Shown: piece after piece, positions 1-9,751 of the stretch | Numbering within the stretch: the first letter of the stretch is position 1 | Layout of the letters: the number at the start of each line of letters is the position of its first letter | Origin: Lachnospiraceae bacterium | GTDB lineage: Bacteria; Bacillota; Clostridia; Lachnospirales; Lachnospiraceae | Length of the DNA stretch: 64,000 nt | Direction of reading: 5' to 3' | Assembly (NCBI GenBank): GCA_022796795.1 | Contig: JAAWJI010000010.1 | Span: 28,956 to 92,955, forward strand | Position numbers and translations under genes: made by a program | The notes under the pieces: generated by a model | Databases searched by the model: none | Told to the model about the DNA's origin: nothing | The model's input: the letters and a program-made list of their open reading frames with translations, nothing else

Positions 1-551
1 AATATATGGAGTTCTTTACAAACCGCCAGATTCAGTATTTTGAGGCGAGAGAAAAATATTTGGGCATAAAGCAGGGCAGAATCAACTTGTATAATGACGA
101 GGTAAATACGCCTACAGTTTCTCCGGGCCTGTATGAAGAATTTATTCTGCCCTGTGAAATCCGGCTGTCAAAGCGGTTTGGGGGACTGAATTACTGGCAC
201 AGCTGCGGCAAACTGGATCAGATTTATCCAAGCATTGCCAAGGTACCAGGGATTGAAATGATTCACAAGGGACCCTGGACTTCCGCCCGGGCAGCAGGAG
301 AAAACTTCGGCAAAATCTGTGCCATCGAAGTATGCTTAAATCCCCAGACAGACATTATCCGAGCGGATGAAACGGGTATGTACCATGTGGTTTATAATAT
401 CTGCAGGGAGTTAAATGAAACGGGTTCCATGGGCTACACCATCCGGGCTAACAACATTGGCCTTCTGGATACAGCAGAGAAATCCATAGAGAAGGGCAGA
501 AACTTTATCGCCTGCGCCAGAAGAGCCATTGCCGATGCAGCGGAGAGGTAG
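1..551 (+). CDS. Uroporphyrinogen decarboxylase / corrinoid methyltransferase family protein (5' truncated)
   Basis: This is the C-terminal part of a URO-D superfamily protein; the frame is open to the left edge, so the Met codon at 6 is probably internal. The conserved stretch with YWHSCG (about 193-210) matches the His-x-Cys zinc site seen in MtaA/MtbA-type methylcobamide methyltransferases rather than classical HemE. A second cysteine pair follows in CAIEVC. Likely role (inference): methyl transfer between a corrinoid and a carrier, or a related demethylase step. It sits 63 bp upstream of a TRAP transporter and may act on the imported substrate. Family placement is fairly sure; the substrate is unknown. 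Confidence 0.75.
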   Translation, partial: YMEFFTNRQIQYFEAREKYLGIKQGRINLYNDEVNTPTVSPGLYEEFILPCEIRLSKRFGGLNYWHSCGKLDQIYPSIAKVPGIEMIHKGPWTSARAAGENFGKICAIEVCLNPQTDIIRADETGMYHVVYNICRELNETGSMGYTIRANNIGLLDTAEKSIEKGRNFIACARRAIADAAER

Positions 552-614
552 ACACCCAATATTTATAGGAACAAAAAATAAAAAGCAAAAAACCAGTAGA
601 AAAGGAGAAGGAAC

Positions 615-1679
615 ATGAAAAAAAGGATTTTAAGTATTTTATTGGCAGCGGCGATGATGGCGGCAGTGACTGGATGCGACGGCAAGGAAACATCCGAAAG
701 TACGCCGGATTTGGAGGAGGAAAGCGATCGTGCAGAGGAAAGCTCTGACAATACCTACGACGGGGAAGAGATCACCCTGGTAATGGCTCACCATTTAAAT
801 GACGGACATGTGGCTGTGCAGATGACAAAAGAATTTGCAGAACTGGTTTCTGAGAAGAGCGGAGGCAAAATTACCATCGAGGTTCATGGAAATTCAGAAA
901 TCGGAAATCAAATGGAGACAGCGGAAGCAGTCCGTATGGGAACTATCGATCTGTGCATCAATGACTTTCCAACCATGGCAACCGTATATCCGAAAGCAGA
1001 TATCGTAGCGCTCCCCTATATGTTTAATGACTGGGATCATGTGGCAGCTTTCTATGACAGTGAAGGCTGTGTGGAGATGATCGACGATATGGCCAATACC
1101 GTTGGTGTACGCGTCATTGGACCCGCCTATGACGCATTCCGGGCTATCTATTCCCAGAAGAAGATTGAAACTTTGGAGGATGTAAAAGGCCTGAAGATCC
1201 GCGTTCCGGATATTCCCCTGTATGTATCCACCTTTGAGGCTATGGGGTGTCAGACTACCATCGTGGCATACAGTGAAATTTATACGGCCCTGCAGACGGG
1301 TGTTGTAAATGCTCTGGAAAACTCCCATAATACAGTTTACACATCTGCTCTTTATGAGCAGACCAAATATATTGCCCAGACCAACCACATTTTCTGCGAC
1401 TGCTCTATTATGGCTAACGAAGCTAAGCTGAACAGTATTGATCCAGAGGCAAAAGCCATTGTATTGGAAGCGGCGAAAGAAGCAGCCTATCGTCACAGAC
1501 AGCGCGTCATCGATTCCACAGAGGAATACAAGCAGCTTCTGCTGGGTGAAGGCATGGAATACACGGAAGTGGAAGTAGAGCCATTCCGGGAAGCCTGCGT
1601 GGGTGTTTGGGAAGAATATGAAAACAGCATAGAAGGCGGAGCTGAACTGATTGATTATGTGCAGAGTTTGGCTAAATAG
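615..1679 (+). CDS. dctP: TRAP transporter substrate-binding lipoprotein DctP
   Basis: Extracytoplasmic solute receptor of a tripartite ATP-independent periplasmic (TRAP) transporter, 354 residues. The N-terminus is a lipoprotein signal: MKK, a hydrophobic core, then VTGC with Cys21 as the lipidated residue. An acidic Ser/Glu linker of about 35 residues follows, then the DctP fold. A conserved DctP-type region including GLKIRVPDIP lies near residue 195; family knowledge places the carboxylate-binding arginine in this area. The start has a good AAGGAGAAGG site upstream. It is first in a dctP-dctQ-dctM set. TRAP systems usually import organic acids or sugar acids driven by sodium; the ligand cannot be told from sequence alone. 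Confidence 0.93.
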   Translation: MKKRILSILLAAAMMAAVTGCDGKETSESTPDLEEESDRAEESSDNTYDGEEITLVMAHHLNDGHVAVQMTKEFAELVSEKSGGKITIEVHGNSEIGNQMETAEAVRMGTIDLCINDFPTMATVYPKADIVALPYMFNDWDHVAAFYDSEGCVEMIDDMANTVGVRVIGPAYDAFRAIYSQKKIETLEDVKGLKIRVPDIPLYVSTFEAMGCQTTIVAYSEIYTALQTGVVNALENSHNTVYTSALYEQTKYIAQTNHIFCDCSIMANEAKLNSIDPEAKAIVLEAAKEAAYRHRQRVIDSTEEYKQLLLGEGMEYTEVEVEPFREACVGVWEEYENSIEGGAELIDYVQSLAK

Positions 1680-1695
1680 CGAGGAGGAAATGCAC

Positions 1696-2202
1696 ATGAA
1701 AATATACCAAAAGATCGACCAGGCATTGGATATCTTTTTCCAGGGGTGCTATTATCTGGCAGGCTTTCTTCTGTTTGTGCTCCTGTTCCTTTGTTTTGCC
1801 ACGGTACTTTCCAGAATGCTTGGAACTCCCCTGACATGGACGGATGAAGCTCAGCGGTTTATTATGATTTGGATGACCTTTATTGCCTGCCCAGTCCTGA
1901 TCGTGAGAAAGGAACATCTGGTGGTGGACCTGATTCAGAGCTTCGTAAAAAAGGATAAGGTAAAGCGCGTTTTTTATCTGAGCGGAGATATATTCGTTCT
2001 GCTCTTTTTGCTCTACTTCCTGGGTCCCTGTCTGAAGATGGTAAGCATGAATATGATCGCGAAATCCTCCGCTATGAGGATCAGCATGGGATTGGTATAT
2101 GTCTGTATGCCTTTAGGAGTCGGTCTTAGCATCATTGCCCAGGCTAAGATCACGGTGGAAAACGCGGTTCGATTTATACAGGAAAGAAAGGAGGGAAAGT
2201 AA
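1696..2202 (+). CDS. dctQ: TRAP transporter small permease subunit DctQ
   Basis: Small membrane subunit of the TRAP transporter, 168 residues with four hydrophobic segments. It contains the family pattern around LTWTDEAQRFIMIWMTFI, which couples the receptor to the large subunit. I chose ATG 1696 because GAGGAGG at 1681-1687 is 8 nt upstream; ATG 1690 is too close, and the open frame further upstream overlaps the dctP end. It starts 16 bp after dctP and ends 3 bp before dctM, so the three genes are one operon. Confidence 0.9.
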   Translation: MKIYQKIDQALDIFFQGCYYLAGFLLFVLLFLCFATVLSRMLGTPLTWTDEAQRFIMIWMTFIACPVLIVRKEHLVVDLIQSFVKKDKVKRVFYLSGDIFVLLFLLYFLGPCLKMVSMNMIAKSSAMRISMGLVYVCMPLGVGLSIIAQAKITVENAVRFIQERKEGK

Positions 2203-2205
2203 AAT

Positions 2206-3486
2206 ATGTGGGCTGCGATTTTATTTCTTCTGTTCATTGCGCTGCTTATGTTTGCCATGCCTCTGGCCTTTGCGATGGGAGCAGCCGGAACCGTAACCGT
2301 GCTGCTTCAGGGGAACGTGGATATTATGGGTGTGGTGCCCAGGGTGTTTGCAGGCATGAATTCCGTGTCTATGATGGCCATTCCCTTTTTTATTCTGTCC
2401 GGTTCCATTATGGAGGCGGGAAATATTTCTAAAGAATTAGTAAATTTTTCCAAGGCAATCGTGGGACACTTAACCGGTGGATTGGCCCATGTGTGTGTGG
2501 TCTCCTGTATGTTGTTTGCGGCTGTGTCCGGATCTTCCGTGGCTACGGCTCTAGCCTTCGGGTCACTCTTAGTTCCTGCCATGAATAAGGATGGCTATGA
2601 CAAGGCGTTTACAGCTACTCTGCAGGCCTGCGGCGGTACGATCGGGCCAATCATTCCGCCCAGCATTTTGATGGTTATGTACTGTTCCATTGCAGGTATT
2701 TCCGTAGGCTCCATGTTTATGGCAGGCGTGGTTCCCGGAATCCTTATGGGTATAGCTCTGATGGTGGTATCGTATTTTTATGCCAAAAAGAATAACATTC
2801 CCAAAAGTTCCAGGATGCCTGCAAAGGATAAGCTTAGGATCATCGGAAAGGCCATCTGGGCTCTCATCATGCCGGTCATTATCATCGGAGGCACTATGGC
2901 AGGTTTTTGCAGCCCTACAGAGGCTGGTATGCTGGCCTGTGTATACGGGCTGATAGTAGGAAAATTTGTGTATAAAGGGTATCAGTTAAAGGATCTGCCT
3001 CAAATTTTCGCCAAAGGGGCCATGAGCGGAGCCACCATTTTGATGCTGAACGGCATGGCTAACATCATGGGGTATCAGCTGGCCCGGGTGAATTTTCCCA
3101 AGACAGTGAGTTCAGTTTTGAGCAGTATTACGGATCATTCCTTGGCGGTAATCTTCATCGTAATTATTTTCCTGCTGATTCTTGGCATGTTCATGGAAAC
3201 CTGTGCAGCCACGGTGATTTTTGCGCCAGTCCTCTATCCCATGGCAATGCAGTTTGGAATCGATCCGGTCCATTTTGGACTTATCATTGTAATGACACTG
3301 GTATTGGGACAGGTAACGCCTCCGGTGGGTGTGCTGTTATCAACTACCACATCGCTGATCGGAGTACCTATGAATACGACTTATAAATATCTGAAACCCT
3401 GCTTTTTGGCTCTGCTTACAGTGCTGATCCTGACAGCAGTATTTCCAGCGCTTTCAATGACCTTGCCAAATCTGCTTTTTGGGTAA
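2206..3486 (+). CDS. dctM: TRAP transporter large permease subunit DctM
   Basis: Twelve-helix translocation subunit of the TRAP transporter, 426 residues, the normal size for the family. Typical DctM stretches are visible: SGSSVATALAFG, GGTIGPIIPPSILMV and the C-terminal TPPVGVLLSTTTSL. It moves the ligand across the membrane with sodium. The start is 3 bp after the dctQ stop and its ribosome site (AGGAGGG) lies inside dctQ, so translation is probably coupled. The operon seems to end here; the next gene has its own promoter. Confidence 0.94.
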   Translation: MWAAILFLLFIALLMFAMPLAFAMGAAGTVTVLLQGNVDIMGVVPRVFAGMNSVSMMAIPFFILSGSIMEAGNISKELVNFSKAIVGHLTGGLAHVCVVSCMLFAAVSGSSVATALAFGSLLVPAMNKDGYDKAFTATLQACGGTIGPIIPPSILMVMYCSIAGISVGSMFMAGVVPGILMGIALMVVSYFYAKKNNIPKSSRMPAKDKLRIIGKAIWALIMPVIIIGGTMAGFCSPTEAGMLACVYGLIVGKFVYKGYQLKDLPQIFAKGAMSGATILMLNGMANIMGYQLARVNFPKTVSSVLSSITDHSLAVIFIVIIFLLILGMFMETCAATVIFAPVLYPMAMQFGIDPVHFGLIIVMTLVLGQVTPPVGVLLSTTTSLIGVPMNTTYKYLKPCFLALLTVLILTAVFPALSMTLPNLLFG

Positions 3487-3543
3487 AGGAATATGAAAGG
3501 CATCTATTTGAAACCCAGAAAGCGAACCTAAAGAAAAAAGAAT

Positions 3544-3572
3544 TTGTATTCCCTGTCAGCTTGTGTTACAAT
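3544..3572 (+). promoter_or_regulatory. Promoter of the FadR-type regulator gene, with overlapping operator
   Basis: TTGTAT at 3544-3549, a 17-bp spacer, and TACAAT at 3567-3572 form a good sigma-A promoter. The dyad TTGTGTTACAA (3561-3571) overlaps the -10 box and fits the FadR-subfamily operator shape TNGT-N3-ACNA. This suggests that the downstream GntR protein represses itself. Promoter call is from sequence; operator assignment is inference. Confidence 0.6.
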
Positions 3573-3606
3573 ATACCCAATGATAACATGGGGAGACAAA
3601 GTGTGT

Positions 3607-4329
3607 ATGGAAATTAAGCCAATTAATAGAGTGAGCATCAGCGATCAGGTTTGCGATCAGATAAAGCAGTTGATTTTAAGTGGAACATGGAAGTTAGGAC
3701 AAAAGATTCCTTCGGAAACAGACCTGGCCGAATCCTTTGGAGTCAGCCGGGTCTCTATTCGTGAGGCCATTTTGAAATTGACGGCCATCGGTCTTTTGGA
3801 GTCTCGATTTTCTGGGGGGACTTATGTGAGGGAAGTAGGTGCGGACATTTATCTGAACATGATTGTGCCCGTGGCCTATTTGGGCACCAATTCCATTATG
3901 GAAGTGCTGGAGTTTCGTCAAGTGGTGGAGGCCAAGCAGGCTGGTCTGGCAGCCAAAAAGGCCACATTGGAGGATGTGAAGCGGTTGGAAGAGATGGTGG
4001 AGGAGATGGAAAGGCAGGTAGGAAATGTGGAAGCTTTTTCTAAAGCGGATTTGCGATTTCACATGGAGCTTTCCCAAATTACCCAGAACTCTCTTCTGGT
4101 TGCGTGTATGAAGCTGATTTCCGATGTGCTGGGAGAAAATATGCTCAAACTGGTGGAACGTCGAGGATTTGAAAGCGGTATTCGATGCCACAGAGAGATC
4201 ATAGAGGCTGTTAAGGAAAATGATGAGCGAAGGGCTACGCTTTTGATGGACGAGCATATTGAGGATGTTTGCCAGACATTTGTCAGACTGTTTACCAGTG
4301 TGGGAGAAAAGGATAAAGGGATGGAATAA
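3607..4329 (+). CDS. GntR family transcriptional regulator, FadR subfamily
   Basis: DNA-binding regulator of about 240 residues. The N-terminal winged helix (roughly residues 10-75) includes IPSETDLAESFGVSRVSIREA, the GntR signature, and is followed by a helical FCD ligand domain (about 95-230) with the HMELSQ and H-R-E-I metal/ligand positions usual in FadR types. ATG 3607 or the in-frame GTG 3601 is the start; the frame further upstream runs through the promoter and cannot be coding. It lies 120 bp downstream of the TRAP genes and probably controls them in response to their organic-acid substrate (inference). Confidence 0.88.
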   Translation: MEIKPINRVSISDQVCDQIKQLILSGTWKLGQKIPSETDLAESFGVSRVSIREAILKLTAIGLLESRFSGGTYVREVGADIYLNMIVPVAYLGTNSIMEVLEFRQVVEAKQAGLAAKKATLEDVKRLEEMVEEMERQVGNVEAFSKADLRFHMELSQITQNSLLVACMKLISDVLGENMLKLVERRGFESGIRCHREIIEAVKENDERRATLLMDEHIEDVCQTFVRLFTSVGEKDKGME

Positions 4330-4818
4330 AAGCTCTGGGGCGGGGGGAATGAAAATGGCATGGTTGACCGGCAACAACGCGGCAGATGGAAATTCATTCT
4401 GCATCATTTAGCTGGAAATAAACGAGAAAAAAATAAAAGAGAATAATTAAAAGGACAGGGCTTCTCATAAGTTTGAGTTGTTCTGTCTTTTTATGGATAA
4501 TATAAAGAAACGAAGTGGGCGGAGCTTTTGGGGACAGGGACTATCATTGACGAAAATGCTGCGGTTGCCAATGCATAGGGGGCCATTGCCAGCCAGATTG
4601 TGACCTGGGTACAGGTACGTGTCAAGGTGCCAGGGAGCCTCCGAGAATCCTCATGTGGAGATCTCCATTAAAAAATAGCCAGCGGGGAAGGCAAAAAAGG
4701 AGTTTTCTTTGAGAGTATTGTGGAGGGAACCGCAGTGGGTAGATTTCAGATAAGCCCCCGGAATGACAGACATGAAAGCCGGGATGACAGCCGCCGCCGG
4801 ACTCCCGGAATTTAGTAG
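4330..4818. other. Intergenic region, possibly with decayed coding remnants
   Basis: About 490 bp without a credible gene. Several short open stretches are broken by stops in all frames. One (about 4697-4740) reads ...FFESIVEGTAVGRF, which weakly recalls the ESIxGxxFxGR motif near the C-terminus of proline racemases, so a decayed gene is possible. GC content resembles neighbouring coding DNA rather than the AT-rich intergenic spacers, which fits a pseudogene relic. No strong terminator was seen after the regulator gene. Low confidence. Confidence 0.25.
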
Positions 4819-4847
4819 TTGAAAAAAATGGCGAATTACGCTATATT
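4819..4847 (+). promoter_or_regulatory. Promoter of the leuB-ilvD-ilvB group
   Basis: TTGAAA at 4819-4824, a 17-bp spacer, and TATATT at 4842-4847. Transcription would start near 4854. A short hairpin (CCTGT 4860-4864 / ACAGG 4871-4875) followed by five T lies in the leader and could be a weak attenuator, but the stem has only 5 bp. Confidence 0.65.
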
Positions 4848-4904
4848 AAATACAATAGGCCTGTGGGAAGACAGGTTTTTCTATAAAAACGAGGAGAGAT
4901 GAAA

Positions 4905-5993
4905 ATGAGATTGAAACTTGCAGTGATTCCGGGAGATGGGATTGGACCGGAAATTGTCAGGGAAGCCAGGAAGGTGTTGGATCGGGTGACAGAGATCTAT
5001 GGACATGAGATTCAGGCGGCAGAGGTACTGATGGGAGGAGCGTCCATTGACGCCTTTGGGGAGCCTCTGACACGGGAAGCTCTGTCAGTAATCCGGAAGC
5101 AGGATGCCATCCTCATGGGATCTGTAGGGGGCAATGCGGCCACCTCGCCCTGGTATCAGCTGCCGCCCCAGAAACGGCCGGAGGCGGCTCTTTTGCGTCT
5201 GCGCAAGGAGATGAATCTGTTTGCCAATCTCCGCCCGGCGTATCTGTATAAGGAGCTGCGGGGAGCCTGCCCTTTGCGGGACGAGATTATTGGAGACGGC
5301 TTTGACATGATGATTATGCGGGAGCTGACAGGCGGCCTGTACTTTGGGGAGAGAAAGACAGAGGAGAGGGACGGTGTTGTGACGGCCGTGGATACTCTGG
5401 TTTATAATGAGAATGAGATCCGTCGCATCGCAAAGCGGGCTTTTGACATTGCGGGAAAGCGCCGGAAGAAAGTGTGCAGCGTGGATAAGGCCAATGTGCT
5501 GGACTCCTCCCGTCTTTGGAGAAGGGTGGTGGAAGAGGTGGCGAAGGATTACCCGCAGATCTCTCTGGAGCATATGCTGGTGGACAACTGTGCCATGCAG
5601 CTGGTGAAGGATCCCCGGCAGTTTGACGTGATCCTGACGGAGAATATGTTCGGTGATATTCTCTCTGATGAGGCCAGCATGGTGACGGGCTCTATTGGGA
5701 TGCTGTCCAGCGCCAGCCTCAACGACACCAAGTTTGGCCTTTATGAACCCAGCGGCGGTTCTGCCCCGGATATTGCCGGGAAGGATGTAGCCAATCCCAT
5801 TGCCACCATTCTTTCCGCAGCCATGATGCTGCGCTACAGCTTTGACCTGGACAGGGAGGCAGCGGACGTGGAGAGAGCTGTGGAGCAGGTGCTGGAGGAG
5901 GGCTACCGGACCAGTGATATCATGGCGGAGGGATGTACCCTGGTGGGGACAGCGGCCATGGGGGATCTGATCGCGGAGCGGATTCAAGGATAA
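4905..5993 (+). CDS. leuB: 3-Isopropylmalate dehydrogenase
   Basis: Catalyses the NAD-dependent oxidative decarboxylation of 3-isopropylmalate in leucine synthesis, in the cytoplasm. The protein has 362 residues, a full-length family member. Seen: the N-terminal LAVIPGDGIGPEI, the substrate loop with arginines in LRKEMNLFANLRPA, the DGFDMMIMRELTGGLYFG motif, and the metal aspartates in ENMFGDILSDEASM and the NAD-binding GGSAPDIAGK. ATG 4905 is preferred because GAGGAG at 4891-4896 is 8 nt upstream (ATG 4899 would be only 2 nt away). leuA, leuC and leuD are not in this window. Confidence 0.95.
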   Translation: MRLKLAVIPGDGIGPEIVREARKVLDRVTEIYGHEIQAAEVLMGGASIDAFGEPLTREALSVIRKQDAILMGSVGGNAATSPWYQLPPQKRPEAALLRLRKEMNLFANLRPAYLYKELRGACPLRDEIIGDGFDMMIMRELTGGLYFGERKTEERDGVVTAVDTLVYNENEIRRIAKRAFDIAGKRRKKVCSVDKANVLDSSRLWRRVVEEVAKDYPQISLEHMLVDNCAMQLVKDPRQFDVILTENMFGDILSDEASMVTGSIGMLSSASLNDTKFGLYEPSGGSAPDIAGKDVANPIATILSAAMMLRYSFDLDREAADVERAVEQVLEEGYRTSDIMAEGCTLVGTAAMGDLIAERIQG

Positions 5994-6173
5994 GGGCCGC
6001 CGGGAGCATATAAGCTTAAATGATTCAGGGGAGCCCTTCTGGAGATTCTGTGAAGGAGCTATTATTATAGAAGAAACAGGACCGGGAAGGGCTGTGCCGT
6101 CACCGATAACAAAGGGGCAAAGTCAGACAGGCCAAGCCCACAGAAGAGATTTCAGGACAGGAGATAGAGAAAT

Positions 6174-7835
6174 ATGAGAAGTGATGCGGTAACAAAGGGC
6201 GTACAGCAGGCGCCTCACAGGAGCCTGTTTAATGCACTGGGATATACAAAGGAAGAGCAGGAGCGTCCCCTGGTGGGAATTGTCAGCTCCTACAACGAGA
6301 TTGTGCCAGGACACATGAACCTGGATAAGATCGTGGAGGCTGTGAAGATGGGAGTGGCTATGGCAGGCGGAACCCCCATTGTATTTCCGGCCATTGCGGT
6401 CTGCGACGGCATAGCCATGGGTCATGTGGGAATGAAATATTCCCTGGTGACCCGGGATCTGATCGCAGATTCCACGGAGTGTATGGCCATGGCCCATCAG
6501 TTTGATGCCCTGGTTATGGTGCCCAACTGCGACAAAAATGTGCCGGGACTTTTGATGGCGGCGGCCCGCATCAATATCCCCACCATCTTCGTTAGCGGCG
6601 GTCCTATGCTGGCTGGTCATGTGCACGGACAGAAGCGCAGCCTCTCCAGCATGTTTGAGGCGGTAGGCGCTCACGCGGCAGGCACCATGTCCGAGGAAGA
6701 GGTGGCGGAGTTTGAGAAGAATGTCTGCCCTACCTGCGGTTCCTGCTCCGGCATGTATACGGCCAACAGCATGAACTGTCTGACTGAGGCTTTGGGTATG
6801 GGGCTGGGCGGAAACGGCACCATTCCCGCCGTGTATTCCCAGCGCCTGCAGCTGGCCAAGCATGCGGGCATGCAGGTCATGGAGCTGTGGAGAAAAAATA
6901 TCCGTCCCCGGGATATCATGACAAAGAAGGCGTTTCTCAATGCCCTAACCGTGGATATGGCCCTGGGATGTTCCACCAACAGTATGCTTCATCTGCCTGC
7001 CATTGCTCATGAGGCGGATGTGGAGCTGAACGTGGATATTGCCAACGAGATCAGCGCACGCACCCCCAATCTCTGTCATCTGGCGCCTGCAGGCCCTACC
7101 TACATGGAGGATCTCAACGAGGCAGGCGGCGTCTATGCGGTAATGCAGGAATTGACCAAGAAAAATCTCTTACATACAGAGCTTATGACCGTGACCGGGA
7201 AGACTGTAGGCGAGAACATTGCCGGCTGCGTAAACCGGAATCCGCAGGTGATCCGTCCGGTGGAAAATCCCTACAGCGAGACCGGCGGCATTGCAGTGCT
7301 GAAGGGAAATCTGGCCCCGGATTCCGGCGTGGTGAAGCGCTCGGCTGTGGTGCCGGAGATGATGGTTCATGAGGGACCGGCCCGGGTATTTGATTGCGAG
7401 GAGGACGCCATCCAGGCTATTAAGGGCGGAAAAATTGTGGCCGGCGATGTGGTGGTGATTCGTTATGAGGGACCTAAAGGAGGGCCGGGCATGCGGGAGA
7501 TGCTGAATCCTACCTCTGCCATTGCAGGAATGGGACTTGGCTCCAGCGTGGCTCTGATTACAGACGGCCGGTTCAGCGGAGCTTCCCGGGGAGCTTCTAT
7601 TGGTCATGTGTCTCCGGAAGCGGCAGTGGGCGGACCCATTGCCCTGGTGGAAGAGGGGGATCTGATCCGCATCAATATTCCGGAAAATAAGCTGGAGCTG
7701 GCGGTATCAGAGGAAGAGCTGGCTGCGCGCAAGGCCAAATGGCAGCCCAGGGAGCCCAGGGTAACCACCGGCTATCTGAGCCGCTATGCCAAGATGGTAA
7801 CCTCCGGAAACCGGGGAGCGATCCTGGAGAAATAG
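6174..7835 (+). CDS. ilvD: Dihydroxy-acid dehydratase
   Basis: Dehydrates 2,3-dihydroxy-isovalerate and -methylvalerate to the keto acids of valine and isoleucine synthesis. The 553-residue protein is full length for the IlvD/Edd family. Cluster-ligand cysteines are in [11 protein letters not shown] and [19 protein letters not shown], so it is an Fe-S enzyme. The C-terminal half has the conserved [12 protein letters not shown] and GRFSGASRG. The start has an AGGAGATAG ribosome site. It lies 180 bp after leuB with no strong terminator between them, so cotranscription is likely. Confidence 0.97.
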   Translation: MRSDAVTKGVQQAPHRSLFNALGYTKEEQERPLVGIVSSYNEIVPGHMNLDKIVEAVKMGVAMAGGTPIVFPAIAVCDGIAMGHVGMKYSLVTRDLIADSTECMAMAHQFDALVMVPNCDKNVPGLLMAAARINIPTIFVSGGPMLAGHVHGQKRSLSSMFEAVGAHAAGTMSEEEVAEFEKNVCPTCGSCSGMYTANSMNCLTEALGMGLGGNGTIPAVYSQRLQLAKHAGMQVMELWRKNIRPRDIMTKKAFLNALTVDMALGCSTNSMLHLPAIAHEADVELNVDIANEISARTPNLCHLAPAGPTYMEDLNEAGGVYAVMQELTKKNLLHTELMTVTGKTVGENIAGCVNRNPQVIRPVENPYSETGGIAVLKGNLAPDSGVVKRSAVVPEMMVHEGPARVFDCEEDAIQAIKGGKIVAGDVVVIRYEGPKGGPGMREMLNPTSAIAGMGLGSSVALITDGRFSGASRGASIGHVSPEAAVGGPIALVEEGDLIRINIPENKLELAVSEEELAARKAKWQPREPRVTTGYLSRYAKMVTSGNRGAILEK

Positions 7836-7925
7836 CCGAAGATTTTGGAAGGCGGCTTTCCAAAACAAAGAGCTGAAAGACAGCGCTTTGGATCGCAGGA
7901 AAAATGTAAGGGAGAGAAAGAATAT

Positions 7926-9605
7926 ATGCAGCTGACAGGCGCGGAAATTGTAATTGAATGTATGAAAGAGCAGGGCGTGGATACTGTGTTTGGGTATCCG
8001 GGCGGCTCCATTTTAAATATCTATGACGCATTGTATAAGCACCCGGAGATTCGTCATGTGCTCACGTCCCATGAGCAGGGAGCCTCCCATGCGGCGGATG
8101 GCTATGCCCGCTCCACGGGAAAGGTGGGAGTGTGCTTTGCTACCTCAGGACCGGGAGCTACCAACCTGGTGACAGGTATTGCCACGGCTTACATGGACTC
8201 CATTCCCTTGGTGGCCATTACCTGCAATGTGGGAAATTCTCTTTTAGGCAGAGATTCTTTTCAGGAAATTGACATTACCGGGGTCACAATGCCCATTACA
8301 AAGCATAATTATATAGTGAAGGATGTGACGAAGCTTGCGGATACTATCCGCAGGTCCTTTGTCATTGCCAAATCCGGCAGGCCTGGTCCTGTGCTGGTGG
8401 ATATCACCAAGGATGTGACGGCGAATGAGGCGGAGTATGAGTACCGAAAGCCAGAGCCTGTGGAACGGGTGAAGGATACCATTTTGGAGGAGGATGTGGA
8501 GAAGGCCCTGCAGATGATCGCACGGGCAAAGCGTCCCTTCCTCTTTGTAGGCGGCGGTGCCGTGCTCTCGGACGCGGCGGAGGAAGTGACGGAGCTGGCG
8601 GAGAAGATTCAGGCTCCTGTCTGCGACAGTCTTATGGGAAAGGGAGCCTTTTCCGGGGAGAATCCCCTGTATACGGGCATGCTGGGCATGCACGGGACAA
8701 AGGCCTCCAACTTTGGAGTCGCCCACTGTGATCTTCTGATCACCATCGGAGCCCGCTTCAGCGACCGGGTTACCGGGAACGCAGAGCGGTTTGCCAAAAA
8801 GGCCAGGATTTTGCAGATTGATATTGATCCTGCGGAGATCAATAAAAATGTGGCTGTGGATGCCAGCATTATCGGAGATATCAAGGAAGTGCTGCAGATT
8901 TTGAATCCCCGGTTGGAGGCTTATGAGCATCCGGAGTGGCTGGGAGAAATAGAGGCTCTGCGCAACAAATATCCCCTGCGGTATGAGACGGATAAGCTGA
9001 CCGGCCCCTTTATAATCCAGGAGCTGTACCGGATCACCAAGGGGCAGGCCATTGTGACAACAGATGTGGGACAGCATCAGATGTGGGCGGCCCAGTATTA
9101 CAAATATTCCAGACCACGTACCTTCCTTACCTCCGGTGGATTGGGAACCATGGGCTACGGCCTGGGAGCCTGTATCGGAGCTAAAGTGGGCAATCCGGAC
9201 AAGATCGTGGTGAATATCGGAGGCGACGGATGCTTCCGCATGAATTTAAACGAGCTTGCCACAGCGGCCCGCCACAAGATCCCCATTATCCAGATCGTAG
9301 TGAACAACCATGTGCTGGGTATGGTGCGCCAGTGGCAGTCCTTGTTTTACGGAAAGAGGTATTCTTCCACGGTTCTGGATGACCAGGTGGATTTTGTGAA
9401 GGTGGCGGAGGGCCTGGGAGCCGCAGGGATCCGGGTAACCACAAGAGAAGAATTTGCTCCGGCGCTGGAGCAGGCTATAGCCATGGGGCGGCCCGTGGTG
9501 CTGGATTGCCAGATTGAAGCAGATGACAAGGTATTCCCCATGGTTTCTCCGGGAGCGTCCATTGAGGAGGCCTTTGACGCAGAGGATTTAAAGAACAGGG
9601 AATAA
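7926..9605 (+). CDS. ilvB: Acetolactate synthase, large (catalytic) subunit, biosynthetic type
   Basis: Thiamine-diphosphate enzyme that condenses pyruvate with pyruvate or 2-ketobutyrate, first common step of valine/isoleucine synthesis. 559 residues. The catalytic glutamate is in TSHEQGASHAADGYAR; the ThDP/Mg motif is GGDGCFRMN with a downstream asparagine; an FAD-binding middle domain is present. ATG 7926 follows GGGAGAGAAAG; the open frame upstream to 7845 is leader. No regulatory subunit gene (ilvN) is next to it, so either it lies elsewhere or the enzyme works alone. Confidence 0.95.
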   Translation: MQLTGAEIVIECMKEQGVDTVFGYPGGSILNIYDALYKHPEIRHVLTSHEQGASHAADGYARSTGKVGVCFATSGPGATNLVTGIATAYMDSIPLVAITCNVGNSLLGRDSFQEIDITGVTMPITKHNYIVKDVTKLADTIRRSFVIAKSGRPGPVLVDITKDVTANEAEYEYRKPEPVERVKDTILEEDVEKALQMIARAKRPFLFVGGGAVLSDAAEEVTELAEKIQAPVCDSLMGKGAFSGENPLYTGMLGMHGTKASNFGVAHCDLLITIGARFSDRVTGNAERFAKKARILQIDIDPAEINKNVAVDASIIGDIKEVLQILNPRLEAYEHPEWLGEIEALRNKYPLRYETDKLTGPFIIQELYRITKGQAIVTTDVGQHQMWAAQYYKYSRPRTFLTSGGLGTMGYGLGACIGAKVGNPDKIVVNIGGDGCFRMNLNELATAARHKIPIIQIVVNNHVLGMVRQWQSLFYGKRYSSTVLDDQVDFVKVAEGLGAAGIRVTTREEFAPALEQAIAMGRPVVLDCQIEADDKVFPMVSPGASIEEAFDAEDLKNRE

Positions 9606-9751
9606 GATGTAAGGAAAAGGTGGGACACTTCACGATTTCTGGTTTCCGGCATAAGATCAGTTCGCAAGAGATATGAGGCATTACCGTCATAAGATAAGAG
9701 CATGTGAAGGCTTGTCAGATGACAGACTATTTTAGCAGGGATGTTTGTGAT

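Noticed and set aside
894..1697. Minus-strand open frame of 267 codons opposite dctP
   Set aside because: Shadow frame; composition is His/Cys/Phe-rich as expected from antisense reading.
4860..4880. Attenuator or T-box leader before leuB
   Set aside because: Only a 5-bp stem with five T; no T-box motif, no leader peptide with Leu codons.
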